Assembly (NCBI RefSeq): GCF_002300165.1
Contig: NZ_MLCE01000026.1
Span: 248,001 to 312,000, forward strand
Direction of reading: 5' to 3'
DNA length: 64,000 nucleotides
Origin: Streptomyces sp. Tue6028
GTDB lineage: Bacteria > Actinomycetota > Actinomycetes > Streptomycetales > Streptomycetaceae
Position numbers and translations under genes: made by a program. This document shows positions 9,119-17,430 of the stretch, piece by piece (positions within the stretch are counted from its first letter, which is position 1; each line of letters starts with the position of its first letter). Under the pieces are notes generated by a model. The model searched no databases. It was not told the DNA's origin and worked only from the letters and a program-made list of their open reading frames with translations.

Positions 9119-10255
9119 ATGCCTGCCGAGAGCACGCCGGAACCCGGCATACCGGGGGACCCCGGCACCAGCGCCCCGCGTCAGCGCGGGAAGGGCCGAC
9201 GCCGCAAGACGCGCAGCGCGCGGCGCAAGGCCCTCCTGATCACGGCCTGGACGGCCGCGGGTGTGGTCGTGCTGGGGGGTACCGGCGCGGGAATCCTGTA
9301 CTTCAAGCTCAACGGCAACCTCAAGAACGTCGACATCAACGGCGCCCTCGGCACGGACCGGCCGACGAAGGTCGACAACGGCTCGGAGAACATCCTCGTC
9401 CTGGGTTCCGACACGCGCTCCGGCAGCAACAAGAAACTCGGCGGCGGCGCCGACGACGGCAGCGCCCGGTCCGACACGGCGATGGTCGTGCACGTGTACA
9501 AGGGCCACAAGAAGGCGAGCGTCGTCTCCATACCCCGCGACACCCTCGTCGAGCGGCCCTCCTGCACCGACCCCGAGGGCGCCACCCACGACGCGGCCTC
9601 CGGCGTGATGTTCAATTCGGCCTACTCGACCGGCGGCGCCGCCTGCGCGGTCAAGACCGTCGAGTCCATGACCGGCATCCGCATGGACCACTACCTCGAG
9701 GTCGACTTCAGCGGCTTCCAGAAGCTCATCGACGACCTGGGCGGGGTGGACATCACCACCACCAAGGACATCTCCGACCCGGACAGCCACCTGCATCTGA
9801 AGGCCGGACCGCACACGCTCGACGGCGAGCAGGCACTCGGCCTGGTCCGCACCCGGCACGGCGTCGGCGACGGCTCCGACCTCGGCCGCATCCAGCTCCA
9901 GCAGGCCTTCATCAAGGCCCTGGTGCAGCAGGTCAAGGACGTCGGTGTGCTGAGCAGCCCGAAGAAGCTGTACGACCTCGCCGACACCGCGACCAAGACC
10001 GTCACCACCGACTCCGAGATCGGTTCGGTCGCCGAGCTCGCGTCCTTCGCCGACGGCCTCAAGGGCATCAACTCGTCCCGCATGACCATGGTGACGATGC
10101 CGGTCCAGTACGACGCCGCGGACGCCAACCGCGTCCTCGTCGACAAGGCCAAGTCGAAGCTGGTGTGGGACGCCCTGAAGAACGACCGGGCGATCCCCGC
10201 GGCGGCCACCAAGGGCACCGCCACGGGCACCGCCAAGGGCGTCGTCACCTCCTGA
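9119..10255 (+). CDS. LytR-CpsA-Psr (LCP) family cell-wall ligase
   Basis: Membrane-anchored enzyme of 378 residues. LCP proteins transfer lipid-linked glycopolymers, such as teichoic-type acids, onto peptidoglycan. A basic N-terminus (RQRGKGRRRKTRSARRK) precedes one membrane helix at about 41-62, with the LCP domain outside. Conserved elements are LVLGSDTRSG, SDTAMVVHVY, VVSIPRDTLV and the C-terminal GEQALGLVRTRHGVGDGSDLGRIQLQQ, which carries the arginines that bind the polyprenyl phosphate. GAGGAG precedes the ATG. Specific acceptor and donor cannot be told from sequence. A WecA-type lipid-carrier enzyme is encoded further along (15779-17137) and could feed the same wall polymers. Confidence 0.9.
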   Translation: MPAESTPEPGIPGDPGTSAPRQRGKGRRRKTRSARRKALLITAWTAAGVVVLGGTGAGILYFKLNGNLKNVDINGALGTDRPTKVDNGSENILVLGSDTRSGSNKKLGGGADDGSARSDTAMVVHVYKGHKKASVVSIPRDTLVERPSCTDPEGATHDAASGVMFNSAYSTGGAACAVKTVESMTGIRMDHYLEVDFSGFQKLIDDLGGVDITTTKDISDPDSHLHLKAGPHTLDGEQALGLVRTRHGVGDGSDLGRIQLQQAFIKALVQQVKDVGVLSSPKKLYDLADTATKTVTTDSEIGSVAELASFADGLKGINSSRMTMVTMPVQYDAADANRVLVDKAKSKLVWDALKNDRAIPAAATKGTATGTAKGVVTS

Positions 10256-10314
10256 GGCGCCCGCCCGGGGCCCATCGGGCTCCCGGGGCGCACGCCGGGG
10301 CGCGTGAAAGCGCG

Positions 10315-10402
10315 CCGGGAACAGCCCGAGGAAGGTCCGGGAACAGCCCGGGGAAGGCCCGTGAGCGGTCCGGGGAAGGCGCGGGAGCGGTCTCGGGGCG
10401 GG
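10315..10402. repeat. Four tandem 22-bp degenerate repeats upstream of rpmE
   Basis: Units at 10315-10336 and 10337-10358 are nearly identical (core CCGGGAACAGCCCG). Units at 10359-10380 and 10381-10402 are more diverged (shared GAGCGGTC). They lie in the spacer between the LCP gene and rpmE and are not in a supported reading frame. Function is unknown. Confidence 0.7.
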
Positions 10403-10534
10403 CCGGGAATAGATCCTCCACCACCCCGGTTTTGGGGGATGCGCCCAGTCCTGGCAGACTGGTACGTCGGCTCCGGTTCACGCTCCCGCATCCCGCGGCG
10501 GCGACCCGGCGCCCTCCCGAATCTAGGAGACACC

Positions 10535-10756
10535 TTGAAGCGCGACATCCACCCCGAGTACGTCGAGACGCAGGTCAGCTGCACCTGTGGCGCGTCGTTC
10601 ACCACGCGTAGCACGATCGAGTCCGGCACCATCCGTGCCGAGGTCTGCTCCGAGTGCCACCCGTTCTACACGGGCAAGCAGAAGATCCTCGACACCGGTG
10701 GCCGCGTGGCCCGCTTCGAGGCCCGCTTCGGCAAGGCTGCCGCTGCCAAGAAGTAG
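10535..10756 (+). CDS. rpmE: 50S ribosomal protein L31, zinc-type
   Basis: Small ribosomal protein of 73 residues on the 50S subunit. It starts at TTG 10535 after TAGGAGA; the protein then begins KRDIHPEY, exactly as in the family, whereas the longer in-frame reading lacks similarity. Four cysteines (C16, C18, C38, C41 in CTC and CSEC) form the zinc site of the C+ class. In Streptomyces this form is usually replaced by a zinc-free paralogue under Zur control in zinc limitation; that second gene is not here. A strong hairpin follows, and prfA begins 170 bp later. Confidence 0.96.
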   Translation: MKRDIHPEYVETQVSCTCGASFTTRSTIESGTIRAEVCSECHPFYTGKQKILDTGGRVARFEARFGKAAAAKK

Positions 10757-10765
10757 CGAGCCCAC

Positions 10766-10815
10766 AGCGCCGGTCTCCGGTGTCCCCTGCACGGGGGCGC
10801 CGGGACCGGCGCTTT
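10766..10815 (+). terminator. Terminator after rpmE
   Basis: AGCGCCGGTC (10766-10775) pairs perfectly with 10804-10813, the inner part also pairs (CCGGTGTCCCC with GGGGGCGCCGG), and TTT follows. Confidence 0.8.
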
Positions 10816-10929
10816 GCGGTGCAGCCCCCTCCCCCGAGCTCGCGCACACGCCCGAGCAGGGGGGACCCCCATGCCGTACCTACGTCCCGAGCCCATGATG
10901 GAGCTGGGGACAGTCCATTGGAGCCGGAG

Positions 10930-12006
10930 ATGTTCGAGGCGGTCGAGGAACTCATCGGCGAGCACGCCGACCTGGAGAAGAAGCTCGCTGACCCGTCGGT
11001 CCACGCCGACCAGGCCAACGCGCGCAAGCTCAACAAGCGCTACGCCGAGCTGACCCCGATCGTCGCGACGTACCGCTCCTGGAAGCAGGCCGGGGACGAC
11101 ATCGGGACGGCGAAGGAGCTCGCCGCCGACGACCCCGACTTCGCCGCCGAGGTCAAGGACCTGGAGAAGCAGCGCGAGGAGCTCACCGAGAAGCTGCGCC
11201 TGCTGCTGGTCCCGCGCGACCCCAGCGACGACAAGGACGTGATCCTGGAGATCAAGGCGGGCGCGGGCGGCGACGAGTCCGCCCTGTTCGCCGGCGACCT
11301 GCTGCGCATGTACCTGCGGTACGCCGAGCGCGTCGGCTGGAAGACCGAGATCATCGACTCCACCGAGTCGGAGCTCGGCGGCTACAAGGACGTCCAGGTC
11401 GCCGTGAAGACCAAGGGCGGCCAGGGCGCCACCGAACCCGGCCAGGGCGTGTGGGCCCGTCTGAAGTACGAGGGCGGGGTGCACCGCGTGCAGCGGGTGC
11501 CGTCGACCGAGTCGCAGGGCCGCATCCACACCTCCGCCGCGGGCGTGCTGGTCACGCCGGAGGCCGAGGAGGTCGACGTCGAGATCCACGCGAACGATCT
11601 GCGGATCGACGTGTACCGCTCGTCGGGTCCCGGCGGCCAGTCCGTCAACACGACCGACTCGGCGGTGCGCATCACGCACATTCCCACCGGAGTCGTCGCT
11701 TCCTGCCAGAACGAGAAGAGCCAGCTGCAGAACAAGGAGCAGGCGATGCGTATCCTGCGCTCCAGGCTCCTCGCGGCGGCGCAGGAGGAAGCGGAGCGGG
11801 AGGCCGCGGACGCCCGCCGCAGCCAGGTCCGTACCGTCGACCGCTCCGAGAAGATCCGTACGTACAACTTCCCGGAGAATCGCATCTCGGACCACCGGGT
11901 CGGCTTCAAGGCGTACAACTTGGACCAGGTCCTCGACGGCGAACTCGACTCGGTGATCCAGGCCTGCGTCGACGCGGACTCGGCGGCCAAGCTCGCCGCC
12001 GCGTAA
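10930..12006 (+). CDS. prfA: Peptide chain release factor 1
   Basis: Recognises UAA and UAG stop codons and triggers peptide release on the ribosome. The product is 358 residues, the normal RF1 length. The stop-codon reading motif corresponds to PST in RVPSTESQGRIHTS, and the catalytic GGQ loop is SSGPGGQSVNTTDSAVR. The chosen start is ATG 10930 with GGAG at 10920-10923. An in-frame TTG at 10918 with GGGGA before it is a real alternative that would add four residues. prmC, which encodes the methyltransferase acting on the GGQ glutamine, follows within 53 bp, a conserved pairing. Confidence 0.96.
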   Translation: MFEAVEELIGEHADLEKKLADPSVHADQANARKLNKRYAELTPIVATYRSWKQAGDDIGTAKELAADDPDFAAEVKDLEKQREELTEKLRLLLVPRDPSDDKDVILEIKAGAGGDESALFAGDLLRMYLRYAERVGWKTEIIDSTESELGGYKDVQVAVKTKGGQGATEPGQGVWARLKYEGGVHRVQRVPSTESQGRIHTSAAGVLVTPEAEEVDVEIHANDLRIDVYRSSGPGGQSVNTTDSAVRITHIPTGVVASCQNEKSQLQNKEQAMRILRSRLLAAAQEEAEREAADARRSQVRTVDRSEKIRTYNFPENRISDHRVGFKAYNLDQVLDGELDSVIQACVDADSAAKLAAA

Positions 12007-12058
12007 CAGCGGCGGCTACACCCAGCACACGACAACAGCTCAGCCCCGGAGGACCAGC

Positions 12059-12904
12059 GTGAACCTGCTGCTCGCGGAAGTGGCCCAGGCCACCCAGCGG
12101 CTGGCCGACGCCGGCGTGCCCTCGCCGCGCAACGACGCGGAGGAGCTCGCCGCCTTCGTGCACGGCGTCAAGCGGGGCGAGCTGCACACCGTCAAGGACG
12201 CGGACTTCGACGCCCGTTACTGGGAGGTGACCGCGCGCCGTGAGGCCCGCGAGCCGCTCCAGCACATCACCGGGCGGGCCTACTTCCGCTACCTGGAACT
12301 CCAGGTCGGGCCCGGAGTGTTCGTGCCCCGGCCGGAGACCGAGTCGGTGGTGGGCTGGGCCATAGACGCCGTCCGCGCGATGGACGTCGTCGAACCCCTG
12401 ATCGTGGACCTGTGCACCGGTTCGGGCGCCATCGCGCTCGCCCTGGCGCAGGAGGTGCCGCGCTCCCGCGTGCACGCCGTGGAGCTGTCCGAGGACGCCC
12501 TGCGGTGGACGCGCAAGAACGTCGAGGGGTCCAGGGTCGACCTGCGCCAGGGAGACGCCCTGGAGGCCTTCCCGGACCTCGACGGCCAAGTGGACCTGGT
12601 GGTCTCCAATCCGCCGTACATCCCGCTGACGGAGTGGGAGTACGTCGCTCCGGAGGCCCGGGACTACGATCCCGAACTCGCCCTGTTCTCCGGCGAGGAC
12701 GGACTCGACCTCATCCGCGGCATCGAGCGCACCGCGCACCGGCTGCTGCGCCCCGGCGGCGTCGTCGTCATCGAGCACGCCGACACCCAGGGCGGACAGG
12801 TGCCGTGGATCTTCACCGAGGAGCGGGGCTGGGCCGACGCGGCCGACCACCCGGACCTCAACAACCGGCCGCGGTTCGCGACCGCCCGCAAGGCGATGCC
12901 GTGA
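12059..12904 (+). CDS. prmC: Release factor glutamine N5-methyltransferase
   Basis: SAM-dependent enzyme that methylates the glutamine of the GGQ motif in release factors, here encoded just upstream by prfA. It has 281 residues. The N-terminal helical domain binds the factor. LIVDLCTGSGAIALALAQ is the SAM-binding motif, and VVSNPPYIPL is the NPPY catalytic signature of amide methyltransferases. The GTG start follows CGGAGGA. The stop codon TGA overlaps the GTG of an 18-codon open frame by 4 bp (GTGA), so translation could continue into that frame and then into the Sua5-type gene. Confidence 0.96.
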   Translation: MNLLLAEVAQATQRLADAGVPSPRNDAEELAAFVHGVKRGELHTVKDADFDARYWEVTARREAREPLQHITGRAYFRYLELQVGPGVFVPRPETESVVGWAIDAVRAMDVVEPLIVDLCTGSGAIALALAQEVPRSRVHAVELSEDALRWTRKNVEGSRVDLRQGDALEAFPDLDGQVDLVVSNPPYIPLTEWEYVAPEARDYDPELALFSGEDGLDLIRGIERTAHRLLRPGGVVVIEHADTQGGQVPWIFTEERGWADAADHPDLNNRPRFATARKAMP

Positions 12905-12957
12905 GCACGCGCATCACGTTCCCCAGCCAGCAGTACGTGTACGAGGAGGCCCGCTAA
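12901..12957 (+). CDS. Possible 18-residue peptide between prmC and the Sua5-type gene
   Basis: A GTG at 12901 overlaps the prmC stop (GTGA) and opens an 18-codon frame, MSTRITFPSQQYVYEEAR, ending in TAA one base before the ATG of the next gene. AAGGCGA lies 4 bases before the GTG. The last codons contain GAGGAGG, the ribosome binding site of the next gene, so this frame may simply keep ribosomes moving and couple the two genes. Whether the peptide itself does anything is unknown. It is too short for statistical support from one sequence. Confidence 0.3.
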   Translation: MSTRITFPSQQYVYEEAR

Positions 12958-13605
12958 ATGGCACGGCGATACGACACCAACGACGCGACCGACCGCACCA
13001 CCGGTCTGCGTGAGGCAGCGTCCGCCGTCCGCCGTGGCGAGCTGGTGGTCCTCCCGACCGACACCGTGTACGGCGTGGGCGCCGACGCGTTCTCCTCGGA
13101 GGCCGTCGCCGACCTCCTGGAGGCCAAGGGCCGGGGCCGCAACATGCCCACCCCCGTCCTCATCGGCTCCCCGAACACCCTGCACGGCCTCGTCACGGAC
13201 TTCTCCGAGATGGCCTGGGAGCTCGTCGACGCCTTCTGGCCGGGCGCCCTGACGCTCGTCACCAAGCACCAGCCGTCCCTCCAGTGGGACCTCGGTGACA
13301 CCCGTGGCACCGTCGCCGTGCGCATGCCGCTGCACCCGGTCGCCATCGAACTGCTCAGCGAGGTCGGCCCGATGGCCGTGTCGTCCGCGAACCTCACCGG
13401 CCACCCGGCGCCGGAGGACTGCGACGCCGCGCAGGAGATGCTCGGCGACTCCATCTCGGTCTACCTGGACGGCGGCCCCACCCCGGGCAACGTGCCCTCC
13501 TCGATCGTCGACGTGACCGGCAAGGTGCCCGTGCTGCTGCGTGCGGGCGCACTGTCGGCGGACGAGCTCCGGAAGGTCGTACCCGACCTCGAGGTGGCGA
13601 ATTGA
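12958..13605 (+). CDS. Threonylcarbamoyl-AMP synthase, Sua5/YrdC/YwlC family
   Basis: Makes threonylcarbamoyl-AMP from threonine, bicarbonate and ATP, the first step of t6A37 modification of ANN-decoding tRNAs. It has 215 residues, matching the short TsaC/YwlC form with just the YrdC domain. The N-terminal signature GELVVLPTDTVYGVGADAF carries the lysine/arginine and threonine contact region. FWPGALTLV and the late VAVRMPLHPVA and MAVSSANLTGHPAP motifs are all present. The ATG follows GAGGAGG and directly abuts the preceding small frame. Neighbours prfA and prmC also act in translation. Confidence 0.93.
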   Translation: MARRYDTNDATDRTTGLREAASAVRRGELVVLPTDTVYGVGADAFSSEAVADLLEAKGRGRNMPTPVLIGSPNTLHGLVTDFSEMAWELVDAFWPGALTLVTKHQPSLQWDLGDTRGTVAVRMPLHPVAIELLSEVGPMAVSSANLTGHPAPEDCDAAQEMLGDSISVYLDGGPTPGNVPSSIVDVTGKVPVLLRAGALSADELRKVVPDLEVAN

Positions 13606-13657
13606 CAGCCCCTGACACCTCCCGGCCCGCGGCTCCGCTCGACCAGGGGGCACCCCC

Positions 13658-14305
13658 ATGCGTGGCATAGGCGAGGGGATCACGGAGGCCGGCGGGCTCG
13701 CCGGCGGGTCCTTCCGCATCCTCCACGTCAGCACCGGCAACGTGTGCCGTTCGCCGATCACCGAGCGGCTGACCCGGCATGCCCTGGCGGACCGGCTCGG
13801 CGACCCCCTGTGGGGCGGCCTGATCGTGGAGAGCGCCGGCACCTGGGGCCACGAGGGCGCGCCCATGGAGGCCAACGCCGAGACGGTCCTCGCCGACTTC
13901 GGCGCGGACGCCTCCGGCTTCGTCGGCCGGGAACTCCTCGACGAACACGTCATCCGCGCCGACCTGGTCCTGACCGCCACCCGTGACCACCGGGCCCAGG
14001 TCATCTCGATGGGCCACTCCGCGGGCCTGCGCACCTTCACCCTGAAGGAGTTCACCCGCCTCGTACGGGCGATAGACCCGGCGACGCTTCCGCCGCTGGA
14101 CGACGGTGTCGTCGAACGCGCCCGCGCCCTCGTGCGGGCCGCCGCCGCGCTGCGCGGATGGCTGCTGGCCCCGACCGCCGAGGCGGACGAGGTGTACGAC
14201 CCCTACGGGGCGCCGCTGCCCTTCTTCCGGTCGATCGGGGACGAGATCAACGAGGCGCTGGACCCCGTGGTGACCGCGCTGACGGGTGTGCCGGCCCGGG
14301 CCTAG
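13658..14305 (+). CDS. Low-molecular-weight phosphatase-like protein with Ser in place of the catalytic Cys
   Basis: A 215-residue protein of the LMW protein-tyrosine-phosphatase/arsenate-reductase fold. The family P-loop is CxGNxCRSP, where the first cysteine attacks the phosphate. Here residues about 24-33 read VSTGNVCRSP, so the nucleophile position is serine (AGC codon) while the second cysteine, arginine and serine remain. The aspartate loop is present as VYDPYG. It may therefore be a phosphate- or phosphoprotein-binding pseudoenzyme, or it may work by another route. The N-terminus is about 20 residues longer than usual. It starts 52 bp after the Sua5-type gene. Confidence 0.8.
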   Translation: MRGIGEGITEAGGLAGGSFRILHVSTGNVCRSPITERLTRHALADRLGDPLWGGLIVESAGTWGHEGAPMEANAETVLADFGADASGFVGRELLDEHVIRADLVLTATRDHRAQVISMGHSAGLRTFTLKEFTRLVRAIDPATLPPLDDGVVERARALVRAAAALRGWLLAPTAEADEVYDPYGAPLPFFRSIGDEINEALDPVVTALTGVPARA

Positions 14306-14410
14306 GCGCAACGACCGCGCGCGGTGCGAATGGTGGTGATACCGGGCGCCCCACCGGCCCCGGTTCTACATTGGGACGTAGCGTCCCCCCGCCGAGGTCC
14401 GGAGTCCACC

Positions 14411-15649
14411 ATGCCGGTCACACAAACGCTCGAAGCGGATGTCCTGCGCCGCCAGGACCCCGAGCTCGCCGAGATCATCCTCGGGGAGCTCGACCGGCAG
14501 TCCACCACGCTCCAGCTGATCGCGGCCGAGAACTTCACCTCGCCCGCCGTGCTGGCCGCGCTCGGCTCGCCGCTCGCCAACAAGTACGCCGAGGGCTACC
14601 CCGGCGCCCGACATCACGGCGGGTGCGAGATCGTCGACGTCGCGGAGCGTCTCGCCGTGGACCGCGCCAAGGCGCTCTTCGGGTCCGCCCACGCCAACGT
14701 GCAGTCCCACTCGGGGTCTTCGGCGGTCCTCGCCGCGTACGCCGCGCTGCTGCGGCCCGGTGACACCGTGCTCGCCCTGGGACTGCCCTTCGGTGGTCAC
14801 CTCACCCACGGTTCGCCCGCGAACTTCTCCGGCCGCTGGTTCGACTTCGTCGGATACGGCGTCGAGGCCGACAGCGGGCTCATCGACTACGCGCAGGTGC
14901 GCACGCTCGCCAGGACGCACCGGCCCAAGGCCCTGGTGTGCGGATCGATCGCCTACCCGCGCCACATCGACTACGCCGTCTTCCGCGAGATCGCCGACGA
15001 GGTGGGCGCCTATCTCATCGCCGACGCAGCACATCCCATCGGGCTCGTGGCCGGGGGAGCCGCACCCAACCCGGTGCCGTACGCCGATGTCGTGTGCGCG
15101 ACGACGCACAAGGTGCTGCGCGGTCCCCGAGGCGGCATGATCCTGTGCGGGGCGGAGCTGGCCGAGCGGGTCGACCGGGCGGTCTTCCCGTTCACGCAGG
15201 GCGGTGCGCAGATGCACACCATCGCCGCCAAGGCCGTCGCGTTCGGCGAGGCGGCGACCCCGGCCTTCACCGCCTACGCCCACCAGGTGGTCGCCAACGC
15301 GAGAGTGCTCGCGGAGCGGCTGGCGGCGCAGGGCCTGCACATCACCACCGGCGGTACCGACACCCATCTGCTGGCCGCGGACCCGGCGCCGCTCGGCCTC
15401 GACGGACGCACCGCGCGCGCACGCCTGGCCGCGGCGGGCATGGTCCTCGACACGTGTGCGCTTCCCCACGGTGACGCGCGCGGTCTGCGGCTGGGCACCG
15501 CCGCCCTGACCACGCAGGGCATGGGCGAGGCGGAGATGGTGTGGATCGCGGACCTGTTCGCCGGGGTGCTGCGCGAGGACGTCGACGCCAGGACCGCGCG
15601 TGAAGATGTGCGGGAGCTCACCGGCAGATTTCCGCCCTATCCGGACTGA
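14411..15649 (+). CDS. glyA: Serine hydroxymethyltransferase family protein
   Basis: PLP enzyme that interconverts serine and glycine, moving a one-carbon unit to tetrahydrofolate. It has 412 residues from the ATG at 14411; a longer reading from 14324 has no similarity. ASENF-type motif is LIAAENFTSPAVL, and the PLP lysine lies in CATTHKVLRGPRGGMIL. GSSAVLAAYAALLRPGD and ADAAHPIGLVAGG bind cofactor. Some family positions differ from standard GlyA, and Streptomyces often carry more than one copy, so this may be a second, specialised isozyme. It sits between the phosphatase-like gene and wecA, where mycobacteria have no such gene. Confidence 0.85.
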   Translation: MPVTQTLEADVLRRQDPELAEIILGELDRQSTTLQLIAAENFTSPAVLAALGSPLANKYAEGYPGARHHGGCEIVDVAERLAVDRAKALFGSAHANVQSHSGSSAVLAAYAALLRPGDTVLALGLPFGGHLTHGSPANFSGRWFDFVGYGVEADSGLIDYAQVRTLARTHRPKALVCGSIAYPRHIDYAVFREIADEVGAYLIADAAHPIGLVAGGAAPNPVPYADVVCATTHKVLRGPRGGMILCGAELAERVDRAVFPFTQGGAQMHTIAAKAVAFGEAATPAFTAYAHQVVANARVLAERLAAQGLHITTGGTDTHLLAADPAPLGLDGRTARARLAAAGMVLDTCALPHGDARGLRLGTAALTTQGMGEAEMVWIADLFAGVLREDVDARTAREDVRELTGRFPPYPD

Positions 15650-15664
15650 GCGGGGGTACTCGCA

Positions 15665-15688
15665 CACTCGTGCACAGCCACTCGTGCA
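15665..15688. repeat. Two identical 10-bp repeats upstream of wecA
   Basis: CACTCGTGCA occurs at 15665-15674 and again at 15679-15688, 14 bp apart, in the 129-bp spacer before wecA. A -10-like TAGGGT lies at 15734-15739. A regulator binding site is possible but unproven. Confidence 0.35.
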
Positions 15689-15778
15689 ACCATCGTCGCT
15701 ACCCGGAAGTCCCCAACCATATGCGTGCATCGCTAGGGTGTGGGGCTGAGATGGCCAGCGAGACCTGTGGGGAAGCCC

Positions 15779-17137
15779 GTGCGTGAATACCTGCTGACGC
15801 TCTGCATCACGGCCGCGGTGACGTACCTGCTGACAGGACCGGTACGGAAATTCGCGATCGTGGCCGGAGCCATGCCGGAGATCCGTGCGCGCGACGTGCA
15901 CCGGGAACCCACTCCGCGCCTCGGCGGGATCGCGATGTTCTTCGGGCTGTGCGCGGGACTGCTGGTCGCCGACCACCTGAGGAACCTGAACGCGGTCTTC
16001 TCGAACTCCAACGAGCCGCGGGCACTGCTGTCCGGTGCCGCGCTGATCTGGCTCATCGGCGTCCTCGACGACAAGTTCGAGATCGACGCGCTGATCAAGC
16101 TGGGTGGTCAGATGATCGCCGCGGGCGTGATGGTCGTGCAGGGTCTGACGATCCTGTGGCTGCCCATCCCCGGTGTCGGCCTGGTGGCGCTCACCCAGTG
16201 GCAGGGCACGCTGCTGACCGTGGCCCTCGTCGTGATCACGATCAACGCCGTGAACTTCGTGGACGGCCTCGACGGCCTCGCAGCCGGCATGGTGTGCATC
16301 GCCTCCGCCGCGTTCTTCCTGTACGCGTACCGCATCTGGTACAGCTACGGCATCGAGGCCGCGGCCCCGGCGACGCTCTTCGCGGCCATCCTCATGGGCA
16401 TGTGCCTCGGCTTCCTGCCGCACAACATGCATCCCGCGCGGATCTTCATGGGCGACTCCGGCTCGATGCTCATCGGGCTCGTGCTGGCGGCCGGCGCCAT
16501 CTCCATCACCGGGCAGATCGACCCCGACGCGATGAACCTGTTCTCCGGTTCGGAGCGCAACACCGTGCACCAGACGGTGCCCGTCTACATCCCGCTGCTG
16601 CTCCCGCTGACGATCATCGCGGTGCCGGCCGCCGACCTGGTGCTGGCGATCGTGCGGCGTACCTGGCGCGGCCAGTCCCCGTTCGCCGCCGACCGCGGGC
16701 ACCTGCACCACCGTCTCCTCGAGGTCGGGCACTCGCACAGCCGCGCGGTCCTGATCATGTACTTCTGGTCCGCGCTGATCGCCTTCGGCGCCCTCGCCTT
16801 CTCGGTCAACTCGGCGTCCATGTGGATCGTCCTCGGCATCGCCGCGCTCAGCGCGGTCGGCCTCGTCCTGCTCCTGCTGCCGCGCTTCACCCCGCGCACC
16901 CCGCAGTGGGCCGAGCGCCTCGTGCCGCCGCGCTACCGGCGCCGCAGGGCGGCCTCCTCGGCCGCCGCGGAGGCGGGGCAGGAGGTCACGCACGGGACGG
17001 CGGAGGCCGAGGAGCCGGACGAGGCGCGCGAGCACCGTGCGCCGGTCGTGGCGGGCGTCTCGGGAGTCAACGGAGCGACGGCCATCGGCCCCCGTTCGCG
17101 CTTCCTGGATGGGCGCAATGCCGGGTCGTCGCGCTGA
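15779..17137 (+). CDS. wecA: Undecaprenyl-phosphate sugar-1-phosphate transferase (WecA/MraY family)
   Basis: Polytopic membrane enzyme that transfers a sugar-1-phosphate, most likely GlcNAc-1-P, from UDP-sugar to undecaprenyl phosphate, starting wall-polymer synthesis. The product is 452 residues with about ten to eleven membrane helices. Family motifs are PTPRLGGIAMFFG, LIGVLDDKFEID, INAVNFVDGLDGLAAG, FMGDSGSMLIG and the cytosolic histidine loop DRGHLHHRLLEVGHSH. The C-terminal ~50 residues are a charged Ala/Glu-rich tail. The GTG at 15779 has GTGGGGAAG before it. It sits directly upstream of the ATP synthase operon, as I recall for Mycobacterium. Confidence 0.92.
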   Translation: MREYLLTLCITAAVTYLLTGPVRKFAIVAGAMPEIRARDVHREPTPRLGGIAMFFGLCAGLLVADHLRNLNAVFSNSNEPRALLSGAALIWLIGVLDDKFEIDALIKLGGQMIAAGVMVVQGLTILWLPIPGVGLVALTQWQGTLLTVALVVITINAVNFVDGLDGLAAGMVCIASAAFFLYAYRIWYSYGIEAAAPATLFAAILMGMCLGFLPHNMHPARIFMGDSGSMLIGLVLAAGAISITGQIDPDAMNLFSGSERNTVHQTVPVYIPLLLPLTIIAVPAADLVLAIVRRTWRGQSPFAADRGHLHHRLLEVGHSHSRAVLIMYFWSALIAFGALAFSVNSASMWIVLGIAALSAVGLVLLLLPRFTPRTPQWAERLVPPRYRRRRAASSAAAEAGQEVTHGTAEAEEPDEAREHRAPVVAGVSGVNGATAIGPRSRFLDGRNAGSSR

Positions 17138-17177
17138 CGCGAAGGTAAGAATCTGACTAACGCGTGACCAAGTCGTG

Positions 17178-17194
17178 GGGGTGCAAAGCACCCC
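17178..17194 (+). terminator. Small hairpin after wecA
   Basis: GGGGTGC AAA GCACCCC forms a 7-bp stem with a 3-base loop. The rest of the 293-bp spacer to the AtpI-like gene must hold the ATP synthase promoter; a -10-like TACGGT occurs at 17300-17305, without a convincing -35. Confidence 0.45.
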
Positions 17195-17430
17195 AATAAC
17201 AGACAAGTCCACGCTGTTCTTGCACAGACGCGCAGGTTCACTCTCATGTGTGACAGCGAGCACACCAACCAGGTAAAGACCTCATCAAATAGTTTGTGAT
17301 ACGGTTCACGAGAACCCGGGATAGAGCCGAAGGACCGTAGTGCGACGGTTCCTTGGCGTGAGGTTCTCTCTCAGCCCGGGACTACGCTCGTCCATGACGA
17401 CACGCCCCCCTTACAAGCGGAGTTGCCGCC

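Noticed and set aside
14366..17263. 965-codon minus-strand frame opposite glyA and wecA
   Set aside because: Spans two well-supported plus-strand genes; composition is that of an antisense frame.
17277..17305. ATP synthase promoter with TACGGT as -10
   Set aside because: The matching -35 position (AGACCT) does not resemble a known consensus, so I did not list a promoter.
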